Notes: generated by a model not told the origin, from the letters alone. Numbered from the stretch's first letter, positions 44,509 through 53,562 are shown. The stretch is DNA of 64,000 nucleotides from Pyrinomonadaceae bacterium (GCA_021463165.1 JAJTWY010000005.1:1-64000); one strand, 5' to 3'. Numbers and translations are program-made.

Positions 44509-44524
44509 TGGCACGACTCTTGTA
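44509..44524 (+). promoter_or_regulatory. Sigma-54-like promoter
   Basis: TGGCACG-ACTC-TTGT at 44509-44523 matches the -24/-12 consensus TGGCACG-N4-TTGC except for the last base of the -12 box. Transcription would begin near 44535, about 75 bases before the ATG of the HD/GGDEF gene at 44611. Confidence 0.6.
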
Positions 44525-44610
44525 TGTTATGTCACCGGCTGGCTCACACGCCCCTGAACGTCGGCCAGTCCTGCCGCAGGAGGTAACTGCGGTTCGGAAA
44601 CTAAATTGCA

Positions 44611-46608
44611 ATGAAGCAGTTCATTCAAAAACTATTTGCGTCGAGGCCGCTCTTATGGGGCGCCGCTGTGCTGGCGGCGATACCATTGTATCTGTATCTC
44701 ATTTATACCTTCGGGATCGAATTCTCCTATGTTTTCGCGCCGGCAGCCATTGCGTCGCTGATAGCATACCGGATGCATGTAAAAAGATTGGCCGAGAAAA
44801 CCCGAGAGATCAGCGAAGCCAGCCGAATTCATCTCGCCACGGTCGAGGCTCTCGCGACGGCTATTGATGCTCGCGACCAGGTAGGTGTCGGGCACGTTCG
44901 GCGAACCCAGATCTACGCGGTCGGGATCGGCAGGATCCTTGGCCTTCCGGAGATCGAGATCGATGCCCTTCGAACCGGGGCGTTGCTCCACGACATAGGC
45001 AAGTTGGCGATCCCCGACCACATACTGAACAAACCCGGCTCACTTACCCCGGCCGAGCTTGAAAAGACCAAGATCCATCCTGAGGTCGGAGTCCTGATCC
45101 TTCAGAAGGTGGGGTTTGCTAGCCCGGTGATTCCGACTATCAAATATCATCATGAGTGCTGGAACGGGAAGGGCTATCCAGAGGGCCGAAGCAAAGAAGA
45201 TATACCCCTTACCGCGCGAATCCTCGCCGTGGCAGACGCCTTTGACACTATTCGAGGGGCCCGTCCCTACCGAGCTGCGATCTCCCGCGAAAAGGCTCGA
45301 CAGATCCTTCAGGCTGAGTCCGGAACCCGGTTCGATCCAATGATCGTGGATACCCTTTTGCGGAACCTGCAAACTCTCGAAGCGGAAATAGAGCTTCAGG
45401 GCCTTGGTCATTCCGAAGCGGCATATGAACTGCCGGCAACGGAACAGAACTACGTCGAGCAGATAAAACGAGCGAACCGGGAGGTCTTCAGTCTGTATGA
45501 GCTCGCCCGTGAATTCAGCTCGGCCGTCGATCTGCAGACCACGATGGAAATGTTCACGAACAAGATCCGTGAATTTGTTCCGTTCGAAACGTGTGCCCTA
45601 TACTTGCTCGACCACAATAAGCGCTCGGCAACCGCGGCTCACACCGAGGGTATCAATTCAGAACTGCTTAGAATGCGACAGATCAAGGTTGGCCAAGGGG
45701 CTACAGGATTTGCTCTCCGTGAGTGCAAGACTGTAATTAACGTCGAGCCGGACCTGGATTTTCAGTACTCACAAACGGAGCTGACCCAGCTTTATCTTAC
45801 AATGGCCGCTGTTCCGTTGGTGGCGGATGACGAATTGGTTGGTGCCGTTACAATATATTCACAGGAGATCGAAGAATACGGTGAAGAACACGCGCGCCTG
45901 CTGGAAACGATCTCACGCATCGCAGCAGATGCGATCGGCAAATCGCTCAAACACGATGAAGCGACCACTCACGCAATGACTGACCCGATGACCGGCCTTC
46001 CAAATGCTCGCAGTCTCCAGCGGCAATTTGAGAAGGAGGTCGCCCGTGCGGTTCGCAGCAGCACCAGTTTCCAGGTATTGATGCTCGACCTCGACGGCTT
46101 CAAGGCCGTAAACGATTCCTACGGTCACAAGGCCGGTGATGAGATGCTCCGCTCCATCAGCCGCGTCATTCGCGAACAGCTTCGTGAGTACGACTTTCTC
46201 GCGCGCTATGGCGGCGATGAGTTTGTTGCCCTCGTCCCTGAAACGTCTCCGAACGACGTGATCGACCTCTGTCGGCGTATCGAGAAAGCCGTACGTGGTT
46301 TCAAACTGCCGGTCGGTGAGGGTAAGTTCGCTTCGGTTGGTGTCAGTCTTGGCGCCTCGGGCTATCCGCAGGAAGGCGAGACTTTCGATCAAATGATCGT
46401 TGCGGCTGACAAGGTGATGTACGAACGCAAGATGAGCCGAAAGCGTTTTGTCCTGACCAACAACGTCGACGTGGTCAATCGGGCCAAACTCAGCACGATC
46501 TCAGCCGACTTTCCAGACATTCACGTGACAGGTTCACCATCCAGCGATAGCCTCATCGTCGAGCTTGACGAGACCCATGTTCTGTCGCCAACCTCGGCGA
46601 TAAACTGA
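44611..46608 (+). CDS. HD-GYP, GAF and GGDEF signalling protein
   Basis: 665 residues. Two N-terminal membrane helices (about 12-33 and 37-52) are followed by an HD-GYP domain with H127-D128 (LLHDIGKLAIPD) and HHECWNGKGYPEG. A GAF domain comes next (about 310-450: TMEMFTNKIREFVPFETCALY), then a GGDEF domain at 534-538 with an I-site (REYD) five residues before it. Both the c-di-GMP phosphodiesterase and cyclase motifs look intact, which is unusual. It lies directly upstream of pilB behind a sigma-54-like promoter, so it may tune c-di-GMP for type IV pili. Confidence 0.95.
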   Translation: MKQFIQKLFASRPLLWGAAVLAAIPLYLYLIYTFGIEFSYVFAPAAIASLIAYRMHVKRLAEKTREISEASRIHLATVEALATAIDARDQVGVGHVRRTQIYAVGIGRILGLPEIEIDALRTGALLHDIGKLAIPDHILNKPGSLTPAELEKTKIHPEVGVLILQKVGFASPVIPTIKYHHECWNGKGYPEGRSKEDIPLTARILAVADAFDTIRGARPYRAAISREKARQILQAESGTRFDPMIVDTLLRNLQTLEAEIELQGLGHSEAAYELPATEQNYVEQIKRANREVFSLYELAREFSSAVDLQTTMEMFTNKIREFVPFETCALYLLDHNKRSATAAHTEGINSELLRMRQIKVGQGATGFALRECKTVINVEPDLDFQYSQTELTQLYLTMAAVPLVADDELVGAVTIYSQEIEEYGEEHARLLETISRIAADAIGKSLKHDEATTHAMTDPMTGLPNARSLQRQFEKEVARAVRSSTSFQVLMLDLDGFKAVNDSYGHKAGDEMLRSISRVIREQLREYDFLARYGGDEFVALVPETSPNDVIDLCRRIEKAVRGFKLPVGEGKFASVGVSLGASGYPQEGETFDQMIVAADKVMYERKMSRKRFVLTNNVDVVNRAKLSTISADFPDIHVTGSPSSDSLIVELDETHVLSPTSAIN

Positions 46609-46814
46609 TCGACGCCTCGATCTTACCTGCTCGAGATCTCGTTCGACCTGGCAAGCGTCGCTGCAACCCTGCCAAACCAGAACATCATAGCTGCGCATAC
46701 ATCGAGAATAGGCAAACGAAGCCATTCATAACGCAATGGGCTGGTATCCCATCCGGTCGACCAATCTGACAGAAATTCTTCCACGCGATGATCGAAATTG
46801 ACCGAAAAGAATCG

Positions 46815-46844
46815 TTGACACCATCCCATTTATCCGTGTATCAT
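46815..46844 (+). promoter_or_regulatory. Sigma-70-like promoter of pilB
   Basis: A perfect TTGACA (46815-46820) is followed after 18 bases by TATCAT (46839-46844). The predicted start is near 46851, giving a leader of about 115 bases before the pilB ATG at 46966. Confidence 0.6.
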
Positions 46845-46888
46845 ACTTTTTGAACGATGTTTATCATCGTTTATCTGTCAGTCTCTCT

Positions 46889-46899
46889 GTCAAATTGAC
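46889..46899. promoter_or_regulatory. GTCAAATTGAC palindrome in the pilB leader
   Basis: A perfect 11-base palindrome located about 40 bases downstream of the predicted pilB transcription start. The longer string CAAATTGACCT is identical to one upstream of the HD/GGDEF gene at 44422-44432, and GTCAGT plus a CTCT stretch precede both. It could be an operator for a shared regulator that blocks transcription when bound. Confidence 0.5.
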
Positions 46900-46965
46900 C
46901 TATCCTTTCTCGATATCGGTTTCCTTTTTTGGTCGCTGCGGTGGAAGGAAATCGTCCTCTTTATA

Positions 46966-48816
46966 ATGTCAGCAAAACTTGGCGAAATTTTAGTCCGCGA
47001 AAATTTGATCACCCCTGATCAACTGCGCGAGACCCTTGAGTATCAGCGTGCAAACGGTGGGCGATTGGGGTCCAACCTCGTTCGGCTCGGTTATGTTTCG
47101 GATGATGTCGTTACGGCTGTTTTGTCCCGCCAATACGGTGTTCCTTCGATCAATCTTGACCTCTTCCAGATCGACTCCGATGTTATCAAGCTGATATCGG
47201 AAGATGTCGCGATGAAGTACTCGGTCTTACCGATCTCCAAGGTTGGAGCAACGCTCACATTGGCTATGGCTGATCCGACGAATGTCTTTGCCATGGACGA
47301 TATTAAGTTCATGACTGGACTGAACGTCGAGCCCGTGATCGCCTCCGAGACCTCGATACAGCTTGCGATCGCGAAATACTACAGTGGTTCAAGCGAAATA
47401 GATATTTTTGATGCCGCGTTCGCAGTCGAGGTCGAGCGAAACGGCGTGACCAGCAACGGGAACGGCCATAAGGCAGCCGTCAAGAATGGCTCCCGGGTTG
47501 CCGTCGCCGAGGAACGTATCACCTCGGATGACCTAGATGTCTCACTCGACAAGTTCGAGTTCCACGGTGCCGATACCGATGAATTCGAGGTCGTTGAAGA
47601 GAACGAGGAGATCGATCTGGCCGCGCTGGCGCGTGCGAGCGAGGATGCACCGGTTGTACGGCTGGTCAATGTGCTGCTTGTAGATTCACTTCGCCGCGGC
47701 GCGTCGGACATTCATGTTGAGCCGTATGAGAAGGATTTCCGCATCCGCTTCCGCATCGACGGTGTGCTGTATGACGTTATGCACCCGCCGATGAAGATCC
47801 GCGACCCGCTCATTTCGCGTCTCAAGATCATGTCGAAGCTCGACATTTCGGAAAAACGGCTTCCGCAGGATGGACGCATCAAGATAAAGGTCAAGGTCGA
47901 CAACCGCTCGCGAGAGCTGGACTTTCGTGTTTCGACGCTGCCGACGCTTTTTGGCGAAAAGGTTGTGCTTCGCTTGCTCGATAAGGACAAGCTGATGCTC
48001 GACATGACGAAACTCGGGTTTGAGGAAGAGAGCCTTGTCAAATTCAAGCGGGCGATCTCGAACCCGTATGGAATGGTGCTCGTGACCGGGCCGACCGGTT
48101 CCGGAAAGACAAACACGCTATATTCGGCACTTCAGGCCCTAAATACGTCTGAAACAAATATCATGACGGCCGAGGATCCGGTCGAATTCAACCTTCAGGG
48201 CATCAACCAGGTGCAGATGAAGGAGCAGATCGGCCTTAACTTCGCGGCGGCCCTTCGTTCCTTTCTGCGTCAGGACCCGAACATAGTACTCGTCGGGGAG
48301 ATCCGAGATTTTGAGACGGCCGAGATCGCGATCAAGGCGGCACTCACTGGCCACCTTGTGCTTTCCACGCTCCATACGAACGACGCACCATCGACCATTT
48401 CACGTCTTGTGAACATGGGCATCGAGCCGTTTCTCGTCGCGACCTCGGTCAACATCATTCAGGCCCAGCGACTTATTCGCCGCATCTGTTCGAACTGTAA
48501 GGAAGAGGTCAATGTAGCGCCGGAGGCCCTTGTCGAGATCGGCTTCTCACGAGAAGAAGCAGCCCAGCAGAAGATATATAAGGGCCGTGGCTGCACGACC
48601 TGCAACAACACAGGTTTTAAGGGTCGCGTAGGACTCTATGAGGTCATGGAAGTTACGGATGAACTTCGTGAATTGATCATTATTGGCGCCAGCGCAATGG
48701 AATTGAGGAGAAAGGCAATTGAACTCGGGATGATCACGCTTCGTGAATCGGGGCTTTACAAGATCCGTGAGGGCATCACGACGATCGAAGAAGTGGTCAA
48801 GGAAACGGTCCTTTAG
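46966..48816 (+). CDS. pilB: Type IV pilus extension ATPase PilB
   Basis: 616 residues. The N-terminal MshEN/GSPII_E domain (about 1-150: LGEILVRENLITPDQLRETLEYQ) can bind c-di-GMP in some relatives. An acidic linker is followed by the ATPase domain with Walker A near 375-382 (GPTGSGKT), an Asp box (AEDPVEFN), Walker B (VLVGEIRDFETAEIA) and His boxes (LSTLHTNDA). A four-cysteine zinc site (CSNCKEEV, CTTCNNTG) marks the PilB/GspE class. It powers pilus assembly at the inner membrane. The downstream basic protein gene starts 18 bases after its stop. Confidence 0.96.
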   Translation: MSAKLGEILVRENLITPDQLRETLEYQRANGGRLGSNLVRLGYVSDDVVTAVLSRQYGVPSINLDLFQIDSDVIKLISEDVAMKYSVLPISKVGATLTLAMADPTNVFAMDDIKFMTGLNVEPVIASETSIQLAIAKYYSGSSEIDIFDAAFAVEVERNGVTSNGNGHKAAVKNGSRVAVAEERITSDDLDVSLDKFEFHGADTDEFEVVEENEEIDLAALARASEDAPVVRLVNVLLVDSLRRGASDIHVEPYEKDFRIRFRIDGVLYDVMHPPMKIRDPLISRLKIMSKLDISEKRLPQDGRIKIKVKVDNRSRELDFRVSTLPTLFGEKVVLRLLDKDKLMLDMTKLGFEEESLVKFKRAISNPYGMVLVTGPTGSGKTNTLYSALQALNTSETNIMTAEDPVEFNLQGINQVQMKEQIGLNFAAALRSFLRQDPNIVLVGEIRDFETAEIAIKAALTGHLVLSTLHTNDAPSTISRLVNMGIEPFLVATSVNIIQAQRLIRRICSNCKEEVNVAPEALVEIGFSREEAAQQKIYKGRGCTTCNNTGFKGRVGLYEVMEVTDELRELIIIGASAMELRRKAIELGMITLRESGLYKIREGITTIEEVVKETVL

Positions 48817-48834
48817 GGCCATTTGGGAGGAACT

Positions 48835-49626
48835 ATGTTAAGGGCAATAGCATTATCATTGGCGTTACTGGTAGGCATCGGAACGATCATTCCGCTCGCG
48901 ACGGATACGACCGAAGCCGGACCGCGTAAGGCCAAGAAGAAAAAACAGAAAAGGTACTGGCGCGGCGTTCGGAAATACTCCAAGCGCTGGTGGCAGCTCT
49001 ATCGTGCCCAGGAGCGCCGCAAAAAGGCTGTTGCGGCCCGTAAGCGAGCCTTGCGGTTGAGACAGATCCGGTTAGCTGCGGCAAGAAGCAACCAGGATGA
49101 TACGGTAGCAAAAACCTCTCCTGCGGTAAGAGAGCCGAAGAAGCTTGTGGCCCCGGCCGGCGAAACCGCCCCGACAGCTTTGAAACCAGTCAACGCATCA
49201 CCGGCGGAGCTTCAGTTCCGCGTTGACAATGCGTCGGGCTATCAGGTTGGCTCAGCATCGATCTCGGTTGTCGGGCCGGCGGTTTCCGCTGAGTCTGGCC
49301 CGCGGAGCGTCGGCGGTGTTTCGACAACGGCGCTTCGCCGCGAAGTCATCGACCGTATGATCCGTGAGAACGGCTGGGTCGTCAATGACTACCAGCGTCA
49401 GATCGCAGGCCAGCCGGTTTATGTGGTTGTCGCCCAGTCACAGGCGAAGAACGGCTCGATCCAATCGAGAATGTTCTATTTTACCGAGGTCGAAGGCAAG
49501 ATCTATAGTGTCGCGACCAACTCACCGGTCAACGAATCGGAACGCCTCGCCGAGGAATCCGAGAAGGTGATCAATTCGCTCAAGAGCCGCGTTCGACCGG
49601 CGCTTCGGGCATCCACCGAAAGGTAA
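48835..49626 (+). CDS. Very basic secreted protein of unknown family between pilB and pilT
   Basis: 263 residues from ATG 48835, which has a good GGGAGG site. A signal peptide (LRAIALSLALLVGIGTIIPLA) is followed by an extremely Arg/Lys- and Trp-rich stretch at about 30-85 (AKKKKQKRYWRGVRKYSKRW, then AVAARKRALRLRQIRLAAAR). A Pro/Ala linker follows, then a C-terminal domain of about 140 residues beginning ELQFRVDNASGYQVGSASIS and including ALRREVIDRMIRENGWVVND and QPVYVVVAQSQ. I know no family with this layout. Its position in the motor operon suggests a role in pilus assembly, surface anchoring or binding of an anionic polymer. Confidence 0.82.
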   Translation: MLRAIALSLALLVGIGTIIPLATDTTEAGPRKAKKKKQKRYWRGVRKYSKRWWQLYRAQERRKKAVAARKRALRLRQIRLAAARSNQDDTVAKTSPAVREPKKLVAPAGETAPTALKPVNASPAELQFRVDNASGYQVGSASISVVGPAVSAESGPRSVGGVSTTALRREVIDRMIRENGWVVNDYQRQIAGQPVYVVVAQSQAKNGSIQSRMFYFTEVEGKIYSVATNSPVNESERLAEESEKVINSLKSRVRPALRASTER

Positions 49627-49700
49627 ATTCTCGAGGCGGGCCTTTCGTGCCCGCCGCGATCCTATCGATTTGGCCCGCATCATCGCGGAGCAATATACCT

Positions 49701-50906
49701 ATGAGCTACGAACAAACTCCAGAGTCGGCTGTCACACTGCCCGACCTACTCAGGAAGATGACCGAACAAGGTGGTTCCGACCTCCATCTTTCCACCAATT
49801 CCCCGCCTCAGGTTCGCGTCCACGGCCACCTCTCGCCCTTGCCCGGCTTTCCTGCGCTGACTCCGTCCGATACCAAGCGCCTTGCCTATTCGGTGCTGAC
49901 TGATGCCCAGAAGCACCGTTTCGAGGAAAATCTCGAGCTCGATTTCTCATTCGGGCTAAAGGGAATGTCGCGATTTCGTGCCAATCTGTTCAACCAGAAG
50001 GGGGCGGTTGGCGCCGTTTTCCGTGCGATCCCTTATGAGATCAAATCCTTTGAAGCTCTGGGGCTGCCTCCGATAGTTCAGGACCTGTGCAAGAAGCCTC
50101 GTGGCCTTGTGCTCGTGACCGGGCCGACCGGTTCGGGTAAATCGACGACGCTGGCATCGATGATCGACAAGATCAATATCGACCGTCACGATCACATCCT
50201 AACGATCGAGGATCCGATCGAATTCCTGCACAATCACAAGAATTGTGTGATCAACCAGCGCGAAGTTGCTGCCGATACACATTCGTTCGGAAGTGCCCTG
50301 AGGACTGCCCTTCGTCAGGACCCGGACGTCGTGCTCGTCGGTGAAATGCGAGACCTTGAAACGATCGAGATGGCACTGCGTATCGCCGAAACGGGCCACC
50401 TGACCTTTGCCACGCTGCACACCAACTCGGCTTACTCGACGATCAACCGTATCATCGATGTATTTCCTGCAGAGCAGCAAGCGCAGGTCCGCACACAGCT
50501 TTCGCTGGTGCTGGAAGGCATTATGTGTCAGGCCCTGCTTCCGAAAGCTTCGGGCGATGGACGGTGTATGGCCCTTGAGATCCTTGTCCCGAACTCAGCT
50601 ATTCGCAACCTGATCCGCGAGGATAAGATCCACCAGATCTACTCGATGATGCAGACCGGCCAGGACAAATTCGGTATGCAGACGTTCAATCAGGCGCTCG
50701 CCACGCTTTACCACAAACGGCAGATCACGCTCGAGACCGCAATGGCGCGTTCGTCGAATCCTGACGAACTGAAGGAGCTGATCGATCGTGGTTCCGGCCT
50801 CAACGAATCATACGGAGGCGGAGCGAGGCCGATGACAAGGCCCGCGCCGGGAAGCGGAAGTCCTTACGCACAGGGCCGCCCGATCGGCGAACGGCCGAAA
50901 GTCTAA
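49701..50906 (+). CDS. pilT: Type IV pilus retraction ATPase PilT
   Basis: 401 residues from ATG 49701. The PAS-like N-terminal domain reads LPDLLRKMTEQGGSDLHLSTNSPPQVRVHG. The ATPase core has Walker A TGPTGSGKST, the Asp box TIEDPIEFLHNHKNC, Walker B VLVGEMRDLETIE and the His box LTFATLHTNSAYSTINRIIDVFP. The C-terminal AIRNLIREDKIHQIYSMMQTG (AIRNLIRE motif) is specific for PilT retraction motors. It drives pilus disassembly for twitching motility and DNA uptake. It lies between the basic protein and pilC. Confidence 0.96.
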   Translation: MSYEQTPESAVTLPDLLRKMTEQGGSDLHLSTNSPPQVRVHGHLSPLPGFPALTPSDTKRLAYSVLTDAQKHRFEENLELDFSFGLKGMSRFRANLFNQKGAVGAVFRAIPYEIKSFEALGLPPIVQDLCKKPRGLVLVTGPTGSGKSTTLASMIDKINIDRHDHILTIEDPIEFLHNHKNCVINQREVAADTHSFGSALRTALRQDPDVVLVGEMRDLETIEMALRIAETGHLTFATLHTNSAYSTINRIIDVFPAEQQAQVRTQLSLVLEGIMCQALLPKASGDGRCMALEILVPNSAIRNLIREDKIHQIYSMMQTGQDKFGMQTFNQALATLYHKRQITLETAMARSSNPDELKELIDRGSGLNESYGGGARPMTRPAPGSGSPYAQGRPIGERPKV

Positions 50907-50950
50907 ACGGAGTTGTGTATAGGCGCGAAATAGTCCTATAAGGAGAAACC

Positions 50951-52183
50951 ATGCCAACATTTGTTTTCAAAGGTAGAAACCGCCTGAACGAAATGATCGC
51001 CGGGGAACGTGAGGCTGCGACGCAGGATGAACTGCGTGCCCTGCTTCGCCGCGAACAGATCGTGTTGACTCAGGCTTCGGAAAAAGGCCGTGAGATCTCG
51101 ATCCCGAAGATCGGCCGCCGCAAGAAGGTAGCGGCCAAGGAACTAGCGGTTTTTACACGCCAATTTTCTGTAATGATCGACGCAGGCCTGCCGCTCGTCC
51201 AGTGTCTTGACATCTTGGCGGAGCAGCAGCAGAACGCGTTCTTCAAGGACGTATTGCGCCAGGTCCGCCAGAACGTCGAAGAGGGCGCAACGCTCTACCA
51301 GGCGATGGAAAAGCACCCAAAAGTTTTTGACAGCCTCTACACGCACATGGTCGAGGCGGGTGAAACGGGCGGTGTGCTCGACCTGATCCTTCAGCGTCTT
51401 GCTACGTTGATCGAAAAGGTCGTGAAACTCAAGCGATCAATAGTTTCGGCGTCGATATATCCCGCGGCGGTGATCCTGGTCGCAATCGGCGCAATTGCGT
51501 TGATCATGATCGTGGTCATCCCACAGTTCGAACAGATCTTTCTGGGGTTACTTGGGCCGGGCGAGGCTCTGCCGTTGCCGACGCGGATCGTCATGGCAGT
51601 CAGCGGCTTTATCGCAGGCTGGGGCGGGTTAACGATCCTCGTGATCCTGATCGGGCTCGGGGTCGGCATCAACTTCTACTACAAGACACCGAAGGGGCGA
51701 TGGAACATTGACTCGCTCTTGCTAAAAACACCGATCTTCGGAAGCATCCTGCGCAAGATCGCGGTCGCCCGTTTCTCGCGAATTCTCTCGACGCTGCTTT
51801 CATCGGGTGTGCCGATCCTGCAGTCACTCGATATCACGGCCAAGACCGCCGGCAACATCGTTATCGAGGATGCGATCGTCAAGGTCCGTCAGGGCGTCGA
51901 GCGCGGTGAAAATTTTGTCGATCCGCTCAAGGCGACGAACGTCTTCCCGCATATGGTCAGCCAGATGGTCGGCGTCGGCGAACAGACCGGCGCGATGGAT
52001 GCTATGCTTGGCAAGATCGCCGACTTCTACGAAGAAGAGGTCGATACGGCCATTGCCGACCTCCTCGGTTTGATGGAACCGGTCCTGATCGCGTTCCTCG
52101 GTATCACCATCGGATCCATCGTTATCTCAATGTATCTACCGCTATTCTCGCTCATCGGAAAACTTTCGGGAGCAGGGAAGTAG
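50951..52183 (+). CDS. pilC: Type IV pilus inner-membrane platform protein PilC
   Basis: 410 residues, preceded by AAGGAGA. Two T2SF repeats of the GspF/PilC family are visible: LAVFTRQFSVMIDAGLPLVQCL to MVEAGETGGVLDLIL, and a second beginning RFSRILSTLLSSGVPILQSLD to MVGVGEQTGAMDAML. Membrane helices lie near 170-195, 215-240 and 377-400. It forms the platform through which PilB and PilT act on pilin. It ends the pilB-basic protein-pilT-pilC run, and a strong terminator follows about 90 bases later. The pilM-Q and pilin genes are elsewhere. Confidence 0.96.
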   Translation: MPTFVFKGRNRLNEMIAGEREAATQDELRALLRREQIVLTQASEKGREISIPKIGRRKKVAAKELAVFTRQFSVMIDAGLPLVQCLDILAEQQQNAFFKDVLRQVRQNVEEGATLYQAMEKHPKVFDSLYTHMVEAGETGGVLDLILQRLATLIEKVVKLKRSIVSASIYPAAVILVAIGAIALIMIVVIPQFEQIFLGLLGPGEALPLPTRIVMAVSGFIAGWGGLTILVILIGLGVGINFYYKTPKGRWNIDSLLLKTPIFGSILRKIAVARFSRILSTLLSSGVPILQSLDITAKTAGNIVIEDAIVKVRQGVERGENFVDPLKATNVFPHMVSQMVGVGEQTGAMDAMLGKIADFYEEEVDTAIADLLGLMEPVLIAFLGITIGSIVISMYLPLFSLIGKLSGAGK

Positions 52184-52273
52184 GGAACAGCTGTCGGTTG
52201 TCAGTGGCCAGCCATTGTCAGAGCGTGCACATAGGAAAGGGCCGCTTGAGACCGACACCAACTCCAAGTACAA

Positions 52274-52307
52274 AAAAGGCGTTGCTCAACCCCGAGCAAC
52301 GCCTTTT
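52274..52307. terminator. Bidirectional terminator between pilC and tRNA-Ala
   Basis: AAAAGGCGTTGCTC and GAGCAACGCCTTTT form a perfect 14-bp stem with a 6-base loop, with an A-run on one side and a T-run on the other. It can end the pil operon on the plus strand and the tRNA transcript on the minus strand. Confidence 0.93.
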
Positions 52308-52346
52308 CCTACTAACAACTGGCCACCGACGGCTTACCACTGAACT

Positions 52347-52422
52347 TGGTGGAGACGAGGGGGATCGAACCCCTGACCTCTGCAATGCCATTGCAGCGCT
52401 CTCCCAGCTGAGCTACGTCCCC
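52347..52422 (-). tRNA. tRNA-Ala (anticodon GGC)
   Basis: Read on the minus strand this 76-base gene starts GGGGACGTAGCTCAGC, has a 5-bp anticodon stem CTGCA/TGCAG with loop ATGGCAT (anticodon GGC), a T-arm with GGTTCGATCC, and ends in encoded CCA. The acceptor stem pairs GGGGACG with CGTCTCC (one G-T pair). The D-arm TAGCTCAGCTGGGAGAGC is typical of alanine tRNAs. Confidence 0.97.
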
Positions 52423-52676
52423 TTGACCTGACGCGTCTTCGAGCCCTCATGTTACGAAGAAGCGAATTTATAAAAATAGCGAAATTAGTCTGATTCGTCA
52501 ACCTTCGGACATCTTTGCGGGATGTCGATTTTTACTGCAAGCGTCCGCAAGGGCGGCCCTTGCCCGCCCACAGAGGCAAAGCGTTTCCACCTGAAAGATG
52601 ATGATCGATCGCCCAATGAGTTGGTCGGAAACATCATCGAACGCCGCGTAGGACCATCAAGTGATAAGCCGGACAT

Positions 52677-53459
52677 CTATCGACCTTTGAACTCCGGCTT
52701 GCGTTTCTCCAAGAACGCGGCCACGCCTTCCTTCTTATCTTCGGTAGAAAAGCAGATCGAAAAGAGATCCACCTCGCGGCGGAGGCCTTCGTCAAGGTTC
52801 GAGCGCGAGGCAAATTTAACGGCTTCTTTGCTTAACTGCAGAGCGATCGGGGCTTTTTCGGCGATCTTTTCGGCGAGCTTCATGGTTTCTGTCTCGAGCT
52901 GATCGATCGGATAGACGTGATTAACCAGGCCGATCTTTTCCGCTGTCGCGGCATCGATCATATCGCCGGTGAGGATCATTTCCATGGAGCGGCCTTCGCC
53001 GATAAGGTGGGTCAGACGCTGGGTTCCGCCGCCGCCCGGCATAATGCCGAGATTGATCTCGGGTTGAGCAAATCTCGCATTTTCGCTACATATGCGTAGA
53101 TCGCAGGCAAGCGCGAGTTCGTTACCGCCGCCGAGACAAAATCCGTTGACCATCGCGATCACGGGCTTTGGGAACTGGTCGATCTTGTTGAACAGCGACG
53201 CTTCCTGAAAGGTGTTCCGCTGCGTGACGGGCGTTTGGCCCTCGAATTCCAAGATATCGGCCCCTGCGACAAAGGACTTCTCGCCCGCTCCAGTTATTAT
53301 CAAGACCCGAACCGAGTCATCCTTTTTGAGTTTATCTAGCACGTCCACGGCTTCGACATGGACTGTCGAATTGAGGGCATTGAGCTTGTCGGGGCGATTT
53401 ACGGTTAAAATGGCGACTTTACCGCGTTTTTCGACGGTGATCGTGTTGTAGTTTGACAT
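52677..53459 (-). CDS. Enoyl-CoA hydratase/isomerase family protein
   Basis: 260 residues. The crotonase fold has the oxyanion-hole segments FVAGADILEF and NGFCLGGGNELALACDLRI. The two catalytic glutamates are E114 and E134 (AQPEINLGIMPGGGGTQRL). Both are conserved, so hydratase activity in fatty-acid beta-oxidation is likely; the chain-length preference is unknown. It is a single gene, with a GTTAAG/CTTAAC palindrome just upstream of its start codon at 53462-53476. Confidence 0.95.
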   Translation of the reverse strand: MSNYNTITVEKRGKVAILTVNRPDKLNALNSTVHVEAVDVLDKLKKDDSVRVLIITGAGEKSFVAGADILEFEGQTPVTQRNTFQEASLFNKIDQFPKPVIAMVNGFCLGGGNELALACDLRICSENARFAQPEINLGIMPGGGGTQRLTHLIGEGRSMEMILTGDMIDAATAEKIGLVNHVYPIDQLETETMKLAEKIAEKAPIALQLSKEAVKFASRSNLDEGLRREVDLFSICFSTEDKKEGVAAFLEKRKPEFKGR

Positions 53460-53477
53460 TAGTTAAGATTCTTAACC

Positions 53478-53508
53478 CAAAGACGCGAAGATGCAAAGAC
53501 ACAAAGTC
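53478..53508. repeat. Degenerate CAAAGAC repeat
   Basis: A short periodic stretch with three copies of CAAAGAC/CAAAGTC-like words lies between the enoyl-CoA hydratase and PilZ genes. Strings of this kind (words like CTTTGCGTC on the other strand) are, as I recall, widely dispersed in intergenic DNA of many bacterial phyla. No function is suggested. Confidence 0.45.
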
Positions 53509-53562
53509 ATCGATCTTGTTCATCCCGTCTTAACGGCTGTTTGGAATTATGGTTGTGTAATA

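Larger units (their letters stand above)
46609..46965. other. Intergenic region upstream of pilB, 357 bp
   Basis: No convincing gene. A minus-strand frame at 46623-46829 lacks any recognisable feature. The region carries the pilB promoter (46815-46844), a 115-base leader, and the palindrome GTCAAATTGAC at 46889-46899 that is shared with the upstream region of the HD/GGDEF gene. Confidence 0.55.

Noticed and set aside
46623..46829. 68-codon minus-strand frame between the HD/GGDEF gene and pilB
   Set aside because: It overlaps the pilB promoter region and shows no family or start signal.
46915..46945. Second sigma-54-like promoter just upstream of pilB
   Set aside because: A GG-N10-GG pattern occurs, but the -24 and -12 boxes do not match the consensus, and a better sigma-70 promoter lies upstream.
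52184..52346. Short TGTCAGTGG-type words around the pilC terminator as a mobile repeat
   Set aside because: The words are short and imperfect, and similar strings are common intergenic filler; no boundaries or duplications are seen.
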